From: Mycobacteriales bacterium
Lineage (GTDB): Bacteria; Actinomycetota; Actinomycetes; Mycobacteriales; Mycobacteriaceae
Assembly: GCA_018376445.1 (NCBI GenBank)
Contig: JAHABL010000005.1
Span: 62,001-126,000, forward strand
DNA length: 64,000 nt
Direction of reading: 5' to 3'
Both the position numbers and the translations under genes were made by a program. Positions 24,337-33,209 of this stretch are shown one piece after another (positions within the stretch are counted from its first letter, which is position 1; the number at the start of each line of letters is the position of its first letter). Under the pieces are notes generated by a model. That model had not been told where the DNA came from, searched no databases, and worked only from the letters and a program-made list of their open reading frames with translations.

Positions 24337-26325
24337 ATGGCACTCCCCAAATACCCCAAGCCCGGTGCGGAGACAGCCAGCCCTGCTGACCACCCTGCAC
24401 CAGCAGACACTGCACGCGCCACCACTGCATCCACCAGTGCCACCAACGACGCGGACACCACCAGTACCCACGCCGACGTCATCTCCGAACCCGGTTGGCG
24501 CAAATGGGCCATGCTCGCCGTCCTCGCCCTCGGCCTGTCTCTCATCATCCTTGACGGCACCATCGTCAATGTCTCCCTCCCCACCATCATCAAAGCCCTC
24601 AAACTGGACCTCTCCCAGGCCCAGTGGGTGAGCGCCCTCTACACTGTCGTCGTTGCCTCCCTCCTCCTCGGCATCGGCAGCTTCGCAGACCGCATCGGCC
24701 GCCGCACCACCTTCGCCATCGGTCTCGTCATCTTCGTCCTCGGGTCCATCCTCGCCGGCAGCTCCACCACCGGCAACGCCCTCATCTTCTCCCGCGCTCT
24801 GCAAGGCGTCGGCGCCGCCTTCGTCATGCCCTCCACCCTGTCCAACGTCCACGCCAACTTTACAGGTCGAGACCGCGCCATCGCCTTCGGAATCTGGGGT
24901 TCCACCATCTCCGCCATGGCCGCCATCGGCCCCCTCGTCGGCGGTGCCCTCACCACCTACAGCGACTGGCGCTGGATCTTCTTCATCAACGTTCCCCTCG
25001 GCATCCTCTGCCTCATCGGTGCCTTCGTCGCCGTCCCCAACACCAAGGCAGCAAAAGAAGACTCCCTCAGCGACGTTGAGGAAGCTATCGCCGAATCCCC
25101 CGAGGGCGAGGCCACCTTCCTCCCCAAGGCCGGTGCCGTGACCCCCAAGACCGGCCATGACGTCCTCGGTTTCATCCTCTCTATCCTCTCCGTTGGCCTC
25201 ATCGTCTTCTCCATCATCGAAGGCCCCAAGCTGGGCTGGTGGCACCGCAACGCCAGCCTCAAGGTGTTCAACCAGGACCTGATCCCCAACGCCACCCTCA
25301 GCTCCGTGCCCTTCCTGCTCATCATCGGCATTCTGATTCTCATCGGATTCGTAGCCTGGGAGCTCTACCGGGTGAAGCACACCAAATACGTGCTCTTCGA
25401 CCCCTACTTGTTCCGCAGCCCCGCTTTCGCCTGGGGTAACCTCACCGCCATGGTGGTCGGAATCGGACAGTTCTCCCTGACTTTCCTGCTGCCCATGTTC
25501 ATCATCAACAGCATGTGGAAGTCCCCCATGACCGCCGGCTGGGTCCTGGCAGCAATGGCTATCGGCGCCATGATCTCCGGTGGCCTCGCCCGCCGCGTCA
25601 CCGAATCCATCACCCCCACCGGTGTCGTCATTATCGGCCTGGGGCTGGAAGTCGTGGGTGTGGCCATGCTGGCCGGTACCCTCAACGTCGAGCAAAACCT
25701 CTGGTCTATGGCATTCATGCTGGTCGTCTACGGTGTTGGCCTAGGCTTCGCCTCCGCACAGCTGACCTCCACGGTGATGGGAGACGTGCCGGTGGAACGC
25801 TCCGGCATGGGCTCCGCCACCCAATCCACTGTGCGCCAGCTTGGTAGCGCCACCGGTATCGCTCTAGGCGGTTCCGTGCTGGCCACCTCACTCAGCAACC
25901 ACCTGCCCGACCTGGTAGCCCAGGTGGGTGCCCCCAAGCAGCTCACCGAGCCGCTGGTGCAGGCCACTATTGATTCCGGTGGCGCCAACCTACGCTTCAT
26001 GCAGTTGCCCCCATTCTCCGACATTCTGCGCCTGGGCTACACCGACGCCGTCTCCACCTCCATGTGGGTATCGATGGCATTCCTGGTGGTTGGCTTCCTA
26101 GCCTCGCTGCGGCTGTGGCAAGTGAAGAACCGTCCCTCCAAGGCCATGCTGGCCCGCCAGGCCCGCCGCCACTCCGGGGAGACCGTCGCGGAACGCAGTG
26201 CGGCCGTCGAGCAGGAGCTGAAGGACAAAGAGCGCAAGGAGGCCATCAAACGGGCCGCCAACCGCAGCCCGGAAGGCACCTCGGCGGCAGAAGCCATGAA
26301 GAACTTCAAGCGCCAGCGCCGCTAG
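24337..26325 (+). CDS. DHA2-family (14-helix) drug:H+ antiporter
   Basis: Major facilitator of the EmrB/QacA group, 662 residues, in the inner membrane. Motifs include LDGTIVNVSLPTI in helix 1 and GSFADRIGRRTTFAIGLVIF (motif A) between helices 2 and 3. About 14 hydrophobic segments follow, then a charged cytoplasmic tail (QELKDKERKEAIKRAAN). The N-terminal 50 residues are hydrophilic and Thr/Ala-rich. The ATG at 24337 has GGAGGAAAA directly upstream; the reading frame is open further left but without a start site. Controlled, by inference, by the divergent TetR protein. Its stop codon overlaps that of the convergent crcB gene. Confidence 0.93.
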   Translation: MALPKYPKPGAETASPADHPAPADTARATTASTSATNDADTTSTHADVISEPGWRKWAMLAVLALGLSLIILDGTIVNVSLPTIIKALKLDLSQAQWVSALYTVVVASLLLGIGSFADRIGRRTTFAIGLVIFVLGSILAGSSTTGNALIFSRALQGVGAAFVMPSTLSNVHANFTGRDRAIAFGIWGSTISAMAAIGPLVGGALTTYSDWRWIFFINVPLGILCLIGAFVAVPNTKAAKEDSLSDVEEAIAESPEGEATFLPKAGAVTPKTGHDVLGFILSILSVGLIVFSIIEGPKLGWWHRNASLKVFNQDLIPNATLSSVPFLLIIGILILIGFVAWELYRVKHTKYVLFDPYLFRSPAFAWGNLTAMVVGIGQFSLTFLLPMFIINSMWKSPMTAGWVLAAMAIGAMISGGLARRVTESITPTGVVIIGLGLEVVGVAMLAGTLNVEQNLWSMAFMLVVYGVGLGFASAQLTSTVMGDVPVERSGMGSATQSTVRQLGSATGIALGGSVLATSLSNHLPDLVAQVGAPKQLTEPLVQATIDSGGANLRFMQLPPFSDILRLGYTDAVSTSMWVSMAFLVVGFLASLRLWQVKNRPSKAMLARQARRHSGETVAERSAAVEQELKDKERKEAIKRAANRSPEGTSAAEAMKNFKRQRR

Positions 26326-26720
26326 CCCAGGATGAGGAAAGCGGCGAGTACGCCCAGCAACAGTCCACCCAGTACGCTCCCCAGTGCGTAGAACAGTGCC
26401 TGCCAACCGTGGTGAGTGCGTAGCATCGTCACCACTTCCACACTGAAGGTGGAAAAGGTGGTGAACGCGCCGCACAGACCAACACCCCAGATGGCATAGC
26501 TGTTGTCGCTCATGACGCCCACACTGAGCGCCACGGTAAATAGCCCGAGCAGAAAGCTGCCGAAGAGGTTAGCGAGCAGGATGCCGGTGGAGAAGGCAGG
26601 GACGCGCTTCCCTTTGGCGGCACTGTCCAGCTGCACGCTCAGGAGTGTGCGGTCGAGAATGAAACGTAGCAGGGCGCCGAGTGCGCCACCACCCATGACA
26701 AGGAGTGCGGTAGTTCCCAT
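26322..26720 (-). CDS. crcB: CrcB/Fluc fluoride channel subunit
   Basis: A 132-residue, four-helix membrane protein that exports fluoride. Family features: GGGALGALLRFILDR in helix 1, LLANLFGSFLLG in helix 2, and the phenylalanine-box segment CGAFTTFSTFSVE in helix 3. The ATG at 26720 has GAGGAGG within the end of the upstream crcB paralogue. Only two bases separate the two genes, so they should be co-transcribed and form the heterodimeric type of Fluc channel. The stop codon overlaps that of the convergent exporter gene at a shared CTAG. Confidence 0.93.
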   Translation of the reverse strand: MGTTALLVMGGGALGALLRFILDRTLLSVQLDSAAKGKRVPAFSTGILLANLFGSFLLGLFTVALSVGVMSDNSYAIWGVGLCGAFTTFSTFSVEVVTMLRTHHGWQALFYALGSVLGGLLLGVLAAFLILG

Positions 26721-26722
26721 TG

Positions 26723-28054
26723 CTACTTGTCCTCCTCATTCTCGGTGGCATGGGCGGCAGCAAGGCGGGCCGCAAGGTCTGTCACTGTGCCGGCTTGCCC
26801 TTCGGGGACAGCCCACCGGGAGTGACGGCTGGCAACTTCTCCGTCCTCATCGAAGGTGATGACGGGGAACTCTGCAGTACCGGGGAAAGCGAAAGCCTCT
26901 GAGTCGAAGTCAAGATCGGGCAGGTAAAGTTCCGGCTCGGGTTTCCCATTCGCCATGAGAGGGCGAGGTTTCGCGTGTGAGTGCCGGCCGGCGCGCGGGC
27001 TGGATGTGGGCGTAGCCGCAGGCGAGGCATGACGCGTGGTAGCGGCGCGAGACTCAGGTGCAACTTCCTTGGCTGGTGCGGCAGTGGGCTCAGCAGACTC
27101 AGCTGCTTGAGGAGCTTTGGTCGTCACAGGAGACTTGTACGCCTCAGGAGTCTTGAGTGCCTCGGTGGTGTCAGTGGCCTTGGCAGCCTCGGCGTCTACA
27201 GGTTGTGGTTCCCTCACAGCTTCTACCATCGGTGCCGGTGCGGAAGCACGATGAGCGACCGGCTCGGCCTGGCGGGTTCGGCTATCCTGGCGAGCAGCCT
27301 GCGTGTGGTTGCTCTGGTCGGCATGGTCGGCACGGTCGACAGCCAGCAGCTCCTCCGCGTCGTAGGACTCGGTAAAGAGTTCGGAGTCGTCATCCTGCAG
27401 GTCCTCAATGGGGGCATGCTTGGCAGGATAGAGCTCCGCTTCCGGCGCTTCAGTAGCTTCGGTGGCTTCCGCAGCCTCAGCGGTTACTACACCGTCACCA
27501 GCCTCAGCTCCACTGGCATCAGCTACACGATCATCCGCTTCAGCCGCGGCACGGTCGACAGCCAGCAGCTCCTCCGCACTCTCGTCCGAATCCACCGAAA
27601 GTTCGGTGGGCAGCCCACGCTTGGCATCCTGCTTATCCAAAGCCAGCGTGGTACAGAACATGGCCACTACCGCTGCCATCACAGACAGCAGCACATTGAG
27701 CAGCACCTGCAGGCTCGCCAGCCACGGGTGACCTTCATTGGCCAGCTGCAGGCTCAGCACCATCACCGTTGAGAATGTGGTGAAACCACCCAGCAGGCCG
27801 GCACCCAGGAACGCAACCACAGCGGGCCGGTGGGGCAGGCGACGGGCAGCCGACACCGTCACCACACCCAAGAGGGCGGAACCCACCACGTTAATGAGAA
27901 GAACGGACCAGGCGATAGTGCCGGGCGCACTGGTCCAACCTGTGCTGAGAGCCCAACGGAGCAGTGCGCCCAGGGCGCCACCAGCGGCAACCGCCAGGGC
28001 CATCCCCAAATAGCTGCGCAGTTTCTCCAGGGAGAAAGAGGTGCGAGATGTCAT
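26723..28054 (-). CDS. CrcB/Fluc paralogue with very long low-complexity C-terminal tail
   Basis: A 443-residue protein, over three times the usual Fluc length. Residues 1-140 are a full channel subunit (GGALGALLRWALST, LLINVVGSALLG, GAGLLGGFTTFSTVM, fourth helix). The remaining 300 residues are hydrophilic, rich in Ala, Glu, Thr and Pro, and look disordered. AEELLAVDRA occurs twice, near residues 160 and 233, encoded by a perfect 30-base DNA repeat (27329-27358 and 27548-27577). The last 60 residues (PELYLPDLDFDSEAFAF..., LAARLAAAH) look more ordered. The second subunit is immediately downstream. The role of the tail is unknown. Confidence 0.88.
   Translation of the reverse strand: MTSRTSFSLEKLRSYLGMALAVAAGGALGALLRWALSTGWTSAPGTIAWSVLLINVVGSALLGVVTVSAARRLPHRPAVVAFLGAGLLGGFTTFSTVMVLSLQLANEGHPWLASLQVLLNVLLSVMAAVVAMFCTTLALDKQDAKRGLPTELSVDSDESAEELLAVDRAAAEADDRVADASGAEAGDGVVTAEAAEATEATEAPEAELYPAKHAPIEDLQDDDSELFTESYDAEELLAVDRADHADQSNHTQAARQDSRTRQAEPVAHRASAPAPMVEAVREPQPVDAEAAKATDTTEALKTPEAYKSPVTTKAPQAAESAEPTAAPAKEVAPESRAATTRHASPAATPTSSPRAGRHSHAKPRPLMANGKPEPELYLPDLDFDSEAFAFPGTAEFPVITFDEDGEVASRHSRWAVPEGQAGTVTDLAARLAAAHATENEEDK
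27329..27577. repeat. 30-bp direct repeat inside the long crcB gene
   Basis: Positions 27329-27358 and 27548-27577 are identical over 30 bases and lie 219 bases apart (73 codons), so recombination between them would delete or duplicate 73 residues in frame. Confidence 0.85.
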
Positions 28055-28255
28055 GAAACGCTTATTACTTCCCGATTCGTGGCCAACGGTGGAGCAGCGT
28101 TCTCCTCCCGGAGGCGGGGACGTAGGTTACTGCTTTAACAGTACCTGTTCGCCCCCGCTCTCCCGGAGTTGAGACAGTGTGAATTCCCACCGATTTCCCG
28201 GACAAGGGGAAGCCACGAGCGGCCGGGCGGGTGGGCGTCCACGATGGAATACGCG

Positions 28256-29470
28256 CTAGGGACGCGGCTCCACAATTTGCTTGCTCAAGGATTTAATCCA
28301 TTCCAGCAGCCCACCAGTGCTGGCAGGGGCCGGCTTACCCGTCCACAGGGTGTAGAGCTTCTGCTTTGCGGTCGGGTCGGTGATGCGGATGACGGTGCCG
28401 TGGCGGTTCGCGCGGCGGCTGCCGTTCGGGCGGAGCGTGGCAATCTTGCCATGGTTGCTCCACTTGCCATTAAGGCTGCTGGCTTCCGCCACGAGGTTGC
28501 CGCGGCTGGAGTCCTTCCCCCAGGTAGAGAGCTTGTCGGTGTAGAGGAAGTACTTTCCGTTCAGCTTGGTGAGGGAGGGGCCTTCGGACCCTTCGACAGC
28601 GTTGCGGTTGACAAGTTTCCAGCCGCTGGTGCCCATGTGGCTGTTGCGCCAAATTTCGTTGTGGGCGCCATCGCGCTTAATGACGATGTAGTAGTTGCCA
28701 TCATCGTCTTGGAAGGCGGAGCCATCAATGCGGTTGTCGGAGGGCAGGGAGAAGTGGATTTCCTGGGCGCGGCCGGGGCGGAACGTGATCTTGGGGAGGC
28801 GGGCATTGTACTGGGACGGCCCGTCATAGCTCAGTTCATTGACTTTCACCAGGTAGGGAACCATGCGGTCCTGGTAGGGGCGGCCGTGGAAGAGACCGAA
28901 GTAGCCAGCGCAGAACATGATGTACACCTGGCCATTGCTGTCCCGGAACCACTCGGGGGCAACGATGTCGGTGCCGAAGCGGGCGGCGGGGCTCAGGCCG
29001 ATGCCCGGGTACTTGGCGCCGCCGAATTGGAGTGCTTCGGGGAAGGACCAGGTTTTGCCGTCCTTGGAGACACCGATGGTGGGCCAGAATTTGCCGTCGT
29101 GGCGGTTCCACCCGGACAGCATCCAGAAGGCGCCGTCATGGTACATGATGCTGGGGTCACCCAGGGTGTGGTGGATTGAGCCGAGGGTGGACGTGTCGTC
29201 ATTGGGGTTGCCGGGGGTGGCGTCCTGGTAGGCGATGCCCAGTTCGTCGAACTGCTTGCCGTCGGTGGAGAGGTAGAGAGTGTCGGAGTGGTCACCGTCG
29301 TTGGTGAAGAAGGCACCCATGAGGACGTCACGTGACATGAAGTCGCTGTAGCTCACATTCCGGTTGAAGGCGGGGGCGGCGTGAGCGGGGAGGGGAGCGA
29401 CACTGGCGGAAGCCAGGGTGAGGGCGAGGAGGGCGGTGGCACCCCGACGCCGTGAGTGGCGGTTAGCCAT
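28256..29470 (-). CDS. Secreted GH43-like five-bladed beta-propeller protein
   Basis: A 404-residue exported protein. The signal peptide (RRRGATALLALTLASASVAPLPAHA) is followed by repeated propeller-type blades: SYSDFMSRDVLMGAFFTNDGD, LGDPSIMYHDGAFWMLSGW, IVAPEWFRDSNGQVYIMFC and RIDGSAFQDDDGNYYIVIKRDG. These match the GH43/GH117-like layout in which an early Asp, a middle Asp and a Glu catalyse glycosidic bond cleavage. Arabinofuranosidase-type activity, perhaps on the cell's own arabinogalactan, is an inference. The ATG at 29470 has a weak AAGAAAG-type site. Separate from dnaB (110 bases). Confidence 0.82.
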   Translation of the reverse strand: MANRHSRRRGATALLALTLASASVAPLPAHAAPAFNRNVSYSDFMSRDVLMGAFFTNDGDHSDTLYLSTDGKQFDELGIAYQDATPGNPNDDTSTLGSIHHTLGDPSIMYHDGAFWMLSGWNRHDGKFWPTIGVSKDGKTWSFPEALQFGGAKYPGIGLSPAARFGTDIVAPEWFRDSNGQVYIMFCAGYFGLFHGRPYQDRMVPYLVKVNELSYDGPSQYNARLPKITFRPGRAQEIHFSLPSDNRIDGSAFQDDDGNYYIVIKRDGAHNEIWRNSHMGTSGWKLVNRNAVEGSEGPSLTKLNGKYFLYTDKLSTWGKDSSRGNLVAEASSLNGKWSNHGKIATLRPNGSRRANRHGTVIRITDPTAKQKLYTLWTGKPAPASTGGLLEWIKSLSKQIVEPRP

Positions 29471-29579
29471 TTCCGGTTTCTTTCTTGAGTAGTGATGGAG
29501 AGAAAGGTGCGTCAGCTGTGGGGGCTCGGGTTAATATAGTCCATCGAGTCCGGGCGACACGCAGTTGGCGCGGCGGCTT

Positions 29580-31010
29580 CTAGTCGAAGTCGCGGGCTTT
29601 GTTGACGAAGCGGGAAAAGTGGAGCTGAGAGACGACCTCGACGGTGCCGGTGGGGCCGCCGCGGTGCTTACCGACGATGATTTCGGCTTCGCCGGCGTGA
29701 ACATCGTTGGGGTCGAACATTTCTGGGCGGTGGAGCAGAAGCACCATGTCGGCGTCTTGTTCCAGCGAACCAGATTCACGAAGGTCCGATACTTGGGGGC
29801 GTTTATCGTTGCGCTGTTCGGGGCCACGGTTGAGCTGGGAGACGGCGATGACGGGGACTTCCAGTTCCTTGGCGAGGAGCTTGAGTTGGCGCGAAAACTC
29901 GGCGACTTCTTGCTGGCGGCTTTCCACTTTTTTGCCGGAGCTCATCAGCTGGAGGTAGTCGACGACCACCAGGTCGAGGCCGTGTTGTTGCTTGAGGCGG
30001 CGGGTTTTCGCGCGGATTTCCATCATGGTGATGTTGGGCGAGTCGTCGATGTAGAGGGGTTTGTCGGCGATCTCGGACATGCGTTTCACCAGTTTGCCCC
30101 AGTCCGCATCGTCCAGGCGGCCGCCGCGCATGTCGGCGAGGCGTACTTGGGCTTCCGCGGAGAGGAGGCGCATGGTGAGTTCGATGCGCCCCATTTCCAG
30201 GGAGAACATGACGGAGGTTTTGTCGTGTTTGAGGGAGCAGTTGCGCATAATATCGAGCGCGAGTGTGGATTTGCCAACACCGGGGCGGGCGGCGATGATG
30301 ATCATCTGGCCGGCGTGGAGGCCGTTGGTGAGCTCGTCGAGGTGGAAGAAGCCGGTGGGGACGCCGGCTGCTTTGCCGTCGTTGCGGGCGATTTCCTCTA
30401 TTTCGTCCATGGTGGGTTGGAGGACGTCTTCGAGGGATTTGTAGTCTTCGGTGTGGCGGCGTTCAGTGACCTCGTAGATTTCAGCTTGGGCGCGGTCCAC
30501 CATGGCGTCTACGTCCATGCCGTCGGCGGCGGCGTAGCCGTAGGAGGTGATGCGCATGCCCGCGTCGACGAGGCGGCGGAGCAGTGCTTTTTCGGCGACG
30601 ATGTGGGCGTAGTAGGGAGCGTTGGCGACGGAGGGTACTGCTTCGATGAGGGTGTGTAGGTAGGGGGCGCCGCCGATGCGTTGGAGTTCCCCTTCTTTGT
30701 CGAGTTCGTCGGCGACGGTGACGGCATCGGCGGGCTCTTCATTGGCGGAGAGTTTCATGATGGCGTCGTAGATGCGTCCGTGGGCGGGCTTGTAGAAGTC
30801 GTCGGCGCGGAGGATCTGGTGCATCAGCGGGGGAAGGTCTTTGGAGAGCAGCATGGCGCCGAGGACGGCTTGTTCGGCGGCTTGGTCGTTGGGGGGCTGC
30901 TTGTCGTGGAGAGCGGCGCTGGGTATTCCGGTATCGCTGGGGACTCCCGCGTAGGGGTCATCGTAGGGCGGTTCGAAGGGGTCTCCGAAGGGCCCAGCGT
31001 TGCTTGTCAT
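29580..31010 (-). CDS. dnaB: Replicative DNA helicase DnaB
   Basis: Hexameric 5'-3' helicase that opens the replication fork, loaded at origins by DnaA. It has the N-terminal domain (PNDQAAEQAVLGAMLLSKD...) and then the RecA-like core: Walker A ARPGVGKST near residue 240, SLEMGRIELTMRLLSAE, Walker B LVVVDYLQLM, and SQLNRGPEQRNDKRPQVSDL. 476 residues with no intein, unlike M. tuberculosis DnaB. Acid/Pro-rich first 35 residues. It lies downstream of a cluster of DnaA boxes and, as in relatives, near ssb and rplI. Confidence 0.97.
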   Translation of the reverse strand: MTSNAGPFGDPFEPPYDDPYAGVPSDTGIPSAALHDKQPPNDQAAEQAVLGAMLLSKDLPPLMHQILRADDFYKPAHGRIYDAIMKLSANEEPADAVTVADELDKEGELQRIGGAPYLHTLIEAVPSVANAPYYAHIVAEKALLRRLVDAGMRITSYGYAAADGMDVDAMVDRAQAEIYEVTERRHTEDYKSLEDVLQPTMDEIEEIARNDGKAAGVPTGFFHLDELTNGLHAGQMIIIAARPGVGKSTLALDIMRNCSLKHDKTSVMFSLEMGRIELTMRLLSAEAQVRLADMRGGRLDDADWGKLVKRMSEIADKPLYIDDSPNITMMEIRAKTRRLKQQHGLDLVVVDYLQLMSSGKKVESRQQEVAEFSRQLKLLAKELEVPVIAVSQLNRGPEQRNDKRPQVSDLRESGSLEQDADMVLLLHRPEMFDPNDVHAGEAEIIVGKHRGGPTGTVEVVSQLHFSRFVNKARDFD

Positions 31011-31555
31011 GGTTGCGCATTCCTACCGATGAACAGTTGGTGGGGTGTGTCTCTTACTTTATGCGTTTAGCGGGATAAAGTCAGATCTACTGTGTGCTGT
31101 TGATGGGTGAAATGTGGTGGAGGGTGTGGGGCGTGCAAGCTGTCCACATCTGCCTGTGGATAAACCTGTGGATGAATGGTGCACTTATACCCAAATCCCA
31201 TGTGGCGTTTGGGGAAGAAATGCGGAAAGTTGTGGAATTGTGTGGATAACTTTTCCAAAATGCCAGTTCAGAGCATATTTCCTAGTGTGGATAAGAGAGC
31301 TTTTGGAAGGTTGCAATAATTTTTTCGTCACGCGCTGCCTTCCCCCATAACACCCCCAGCTACCTGCTATTTACGCGCCTTTCGCCGGCTACCAGCCAGT
31401 TATCCACAGAGCGGAGCGCTTTATCCTCTCGCCTTCCCCACCAGGGATAGACATAACCACCGGCTAAGCTACCGAGCTTTGTCCAGAAGCGTATTCGGCA
31501 GTTAACCGGTGGTTAAAATGCTGTTGTCTGAAGTTTTGGGATGGGTGAGTAGGTA
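31011..31555. other. Long intergenic region between dnaB and rplI
   Basis: 545 bases without a gene. It holds the DnaA-box cluster (31140-31408), AT-rich stretches near 31240-31330 (including a run of T after ATAA) and a palindrome TTAACC-GGT-GGTTAA at 31502-31516 near the rplI end. TAACCACCGG (31454-31463) is also complementary to 31506-31515, giving a larger possible hairpin that may end the rpsF-ssb-rplI transcript. Confidence 0.6.
31140..31408. other. Cluster of DnaA boxes (possible origin or DnaA-binding locus)
   Basis: Perfect TTATCCACA boxes: 31155-31163, 31241-31249 and 31286-31294 (minus orientation) and 31400-31408 (plus orientation). An eight-of-nine match lies at 31167-31175 (TGTGGATGA read on the plus strand), with weaker ones at 31140-31148 and 31231-31239. 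The boxes lie in AT-richer DNA just upstream of dnaB. A nine-base site is expected about once per 130 kb on two strands in random sequence, so four perfect sites in 254 bases are not chance. Whether this is oriC, a DnaA-titration site or a DnaA-controlled dnaB promoter cannot be told here. Confidence 0.8.
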
Positions 31556-32008
31556 TTACTCTGCGGCGATGGCGACGGTGACAGTGGCCTTGACCTTGCT
31601 GGAGAGAGCCACGGCAACGTCGTAGTTTCCAACGGTCTTGATCTGGCCCTTAGCCAGCTCAACGGCGTGCTTGTCGATCTTGGGGCCGCCAGCCTTTTCA
31701 ATTGCTTCGACGATGTCGGCAGCGGTGACGGAGCCGAAGAGCTTGCCGCTCTCTGCAGACTTCACAGCAACCTTGACATCAGTAAGAGCCTCGAGAGCTT
31801 CCTTGACCTCGCGGGCGTGCTCAGCGTCGCGGATCACACGATCCTGCTGGGCGCGCTTAATAGCGGCGATCTGCTTCTCGGCGCCACGGGTGGCGACGAT
31901 AGCCTTGTGGCGGGGAAGCAGGAAGTTCCTTGCGTAACCATCCTTGACCTCGACGATTTCGCCGGGGGCACCAAGGTGGTCAACGGCAGTGGTGAGGATC
32001 AGCTTCAT
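31556..32008 (-). CDS. rplI: 50S ribosomal protein L9
   Basis: A 150-residue large-subunit protein that binds 23S rRNA near the L1 stalk. The N-terminal domain [36 protein letters not shown] is the L9 signature, followed by the long connecting helix and C-terminal RNA-binding domain. Third gene of rpsF-ssb-rplI on the minus strand, 47 bases after ssb. Confidence 0.97.
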   Translation of the reverse strand: MKLILTTAVDHLGAPGEIVEVKDGYARNFLLPRHKAIVATRGAEKQIAAIKRAQQDRVIRDAEHAREVKEALEALTDVKVAVKSAESGKLFGSVTAADIVEAIEKAGGPKIDKHAVELAKGQIKTVGNYDVAVALSSKVKATVTVAIAAE

Positions 32009-32055
32009 TGATCTTCTACTTTCTTCGTTGATAAATCTGTGTGCTGTCTGCCAGA

Positions 32056-32571
32056 TCAGAACGGGGGTTCATCCATCCCTCCGCCGAAGTCGGACTGTGG
32101 GGCGGAACCCCACGGGTCGTCGGACGGAGCGGACTGGTTGGCAGAGCCACCACCGAAGGAATTATTGGATCCACCGAAGCTGTCGCCGCCGAAGGAGCCA
32201 CCTCCTCGCGTCGCCTTCGTCACCTTAGCGGTGGCGTAGCGGAGGGAGGGACCAATTTCGTCGACTTCCAGCTCGATAACGCTGCGCTTCTCGCCCTCAC
32301 GGGTTTCATAGGAGCGCTGACGCAGACGACCTTGCACGATGACGCGAGAGCCACGAGTCAGAGACTCGGCAACATGCTCGGCGGCATCACGCCAGATGCT
32401 GCAGCGTAGGAACAGTGCTTCGCCGTCCTCCCACTGGTTAGTTTGGGAGTTGAAGCGACGTGGCGTAGAGGCCACGGTGAAGTTAGCCACGGCGGCACCC
32501 GAGGGGGTGAAGCGCAGCTCAGGGTCTGCGGTGAGGTTTCCCACCACCGTGATCGTAGTTTCGCCAGCCAT
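32056..32571 (-). CDS. ssb: Single-stranded DNA-binding protein
   Basis: A 171-residue protein that forms tetramers on single-stranded DNA during replication and repair. The OB-fold ([63 protein letters not shown]) is followed by a Gly/Ser/Asn-rich linker and the acidic tail GGMDEPPF that recruits partner proteins. The ending PPF is typical. Between rpsF and rplI. Confidence 0.97.
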   Translation of the reverse strand: MAGETTITVVGNLTADPELRFTPSGAAVANFTVASTPRRFNSQTNQWEDGEALFLRCSIWRDAAEHVAESLTRGSRVIVQGRLRQRSYETREGEKRSVIELEVDEIGPSLRYATAKVTKATRGGGSFGGDSFGGSNNSFGGGSANQSAPSDDPWGSAPQSDFGGGMDEPPF

Positions 32572-32613
32572 AATTCCTCCTGCGATGATGTGCGTTAGTC
32601 AGCAGCCGGGGGC

Positions 32614-32901
32614 TTACTGATCAGCGCGCAGCACCTTGGTGCGTAGAACGCTTTCATTCAGGGTGAGCAGTCGATCGAGCTCCTGAACCGTTGCCGGCTC
32701 GCAGTTCACATCGACTACCGCGTAGATGCCTTCCGAGTTCTTCTTGATCTCGTAGGCAAGACGGCGCTTGCCCCACACATCGACCTTGTCAACCTTGCCG
32801 CCTTCTTCACGGACCACGTTCAACAACGTGTCCAGGGACGGGGCAATGGTGCGCTCGTCGAGAGTGGGATCAAAAATGACCATCATTTCGTATTGACGCA
32901 C
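32614..32901 (-). CDS. rpsF: 30S ribosomal protein S6
   Basis: A 95-residue small-subunit protein, partner of S18. Family sequence: [47 protein letters not shown]. The GTG at 32901 is chosen because it gives the usual (M)RQYE start and lies about 11 bases after AGGAGG; the ATG at 32910 would almost touch that site. First gene of the rpsF-ssb-rplI operon. rpsR is not between ssb and rplI, as in Corynebacterium and unlike Mycobacterium. Confidence 0.95.
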   Translation of the reverse strand: MRQYEMMVIFDPTLDERTIAPSLDTLLNVVREEGGKVDKVDVWGKRRLAYEIKKNSEGIYAVVDVNCEPATVQELDRLLTLNESVLRTKVLRADQ

Positions 32902-33209
32902 GGACCTCATCACCTCCTATGGACTAGTAAGAATCGGCCACGGCCTTTCCGTGGCAGGAGGGTTCGTTGCGTCTGCAACTTCACCAGTCTAGCAGGAGAA
33001 ATGGCTCCCCTCCTAACGGAGAAAAGCCATTCTTCCGGGACACGGTGTGTTTTGTTTGGAAATATGGATGCTCTGAGCTAACAGGGCGGTCGGGCCGGGC
33101 GGCTAGCCGGTGGTCCACCAGGGCGTCGGTCCGGGTAGCCAGCCGGTGATGCGGGCAGGGGCTCACACCTCTGGGCGGCCCGCCTCAGGCTTGCTCAGTT
33201 GGCGGCGGG
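32902..33209. other. Leader of the rpsF operon and end of the PBP1A gene
   Basis: 308 bases without a gene. Just upstream of the rpsF ribosome-binding site the minus strand can form GCCACGG / CCGTGGC with an AAAGG loop (about 32938-32954) and GTTGC / GCAAC (about 32966-32979). These could be an S6-type autoregulatory leader, but I cannot match the known S6:S18 motif with confidence. The hairpin at 33000-33031 lies beyond them. Confidence 0.4.
33000..33031 (-). terminator. Hairpin downstream of the PBP1A gene
   Basis: AATGGCT (33000-33006) pairs with AGCCATT (33025-33031), with an inner CTCC / GGAG pair around TAAC. Possible terminator between the PBP1A gene and the rpsF operon; no strong T-tail. 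Confidence 0.4.

Noticed and set aside
28055..28255. Fluoride riboswitch before the crcB genes
   Set aside because: The upstream minus strand forms AGGTACTG / CAGTAACCT and other stems but lacks the conserved GATGG-type core of the crcB motif.
29580..31010. Intein in dnaB
   Set aside because: The helicase is 476 residues and continuous through the Walker A and later motifs; no insertion is present.
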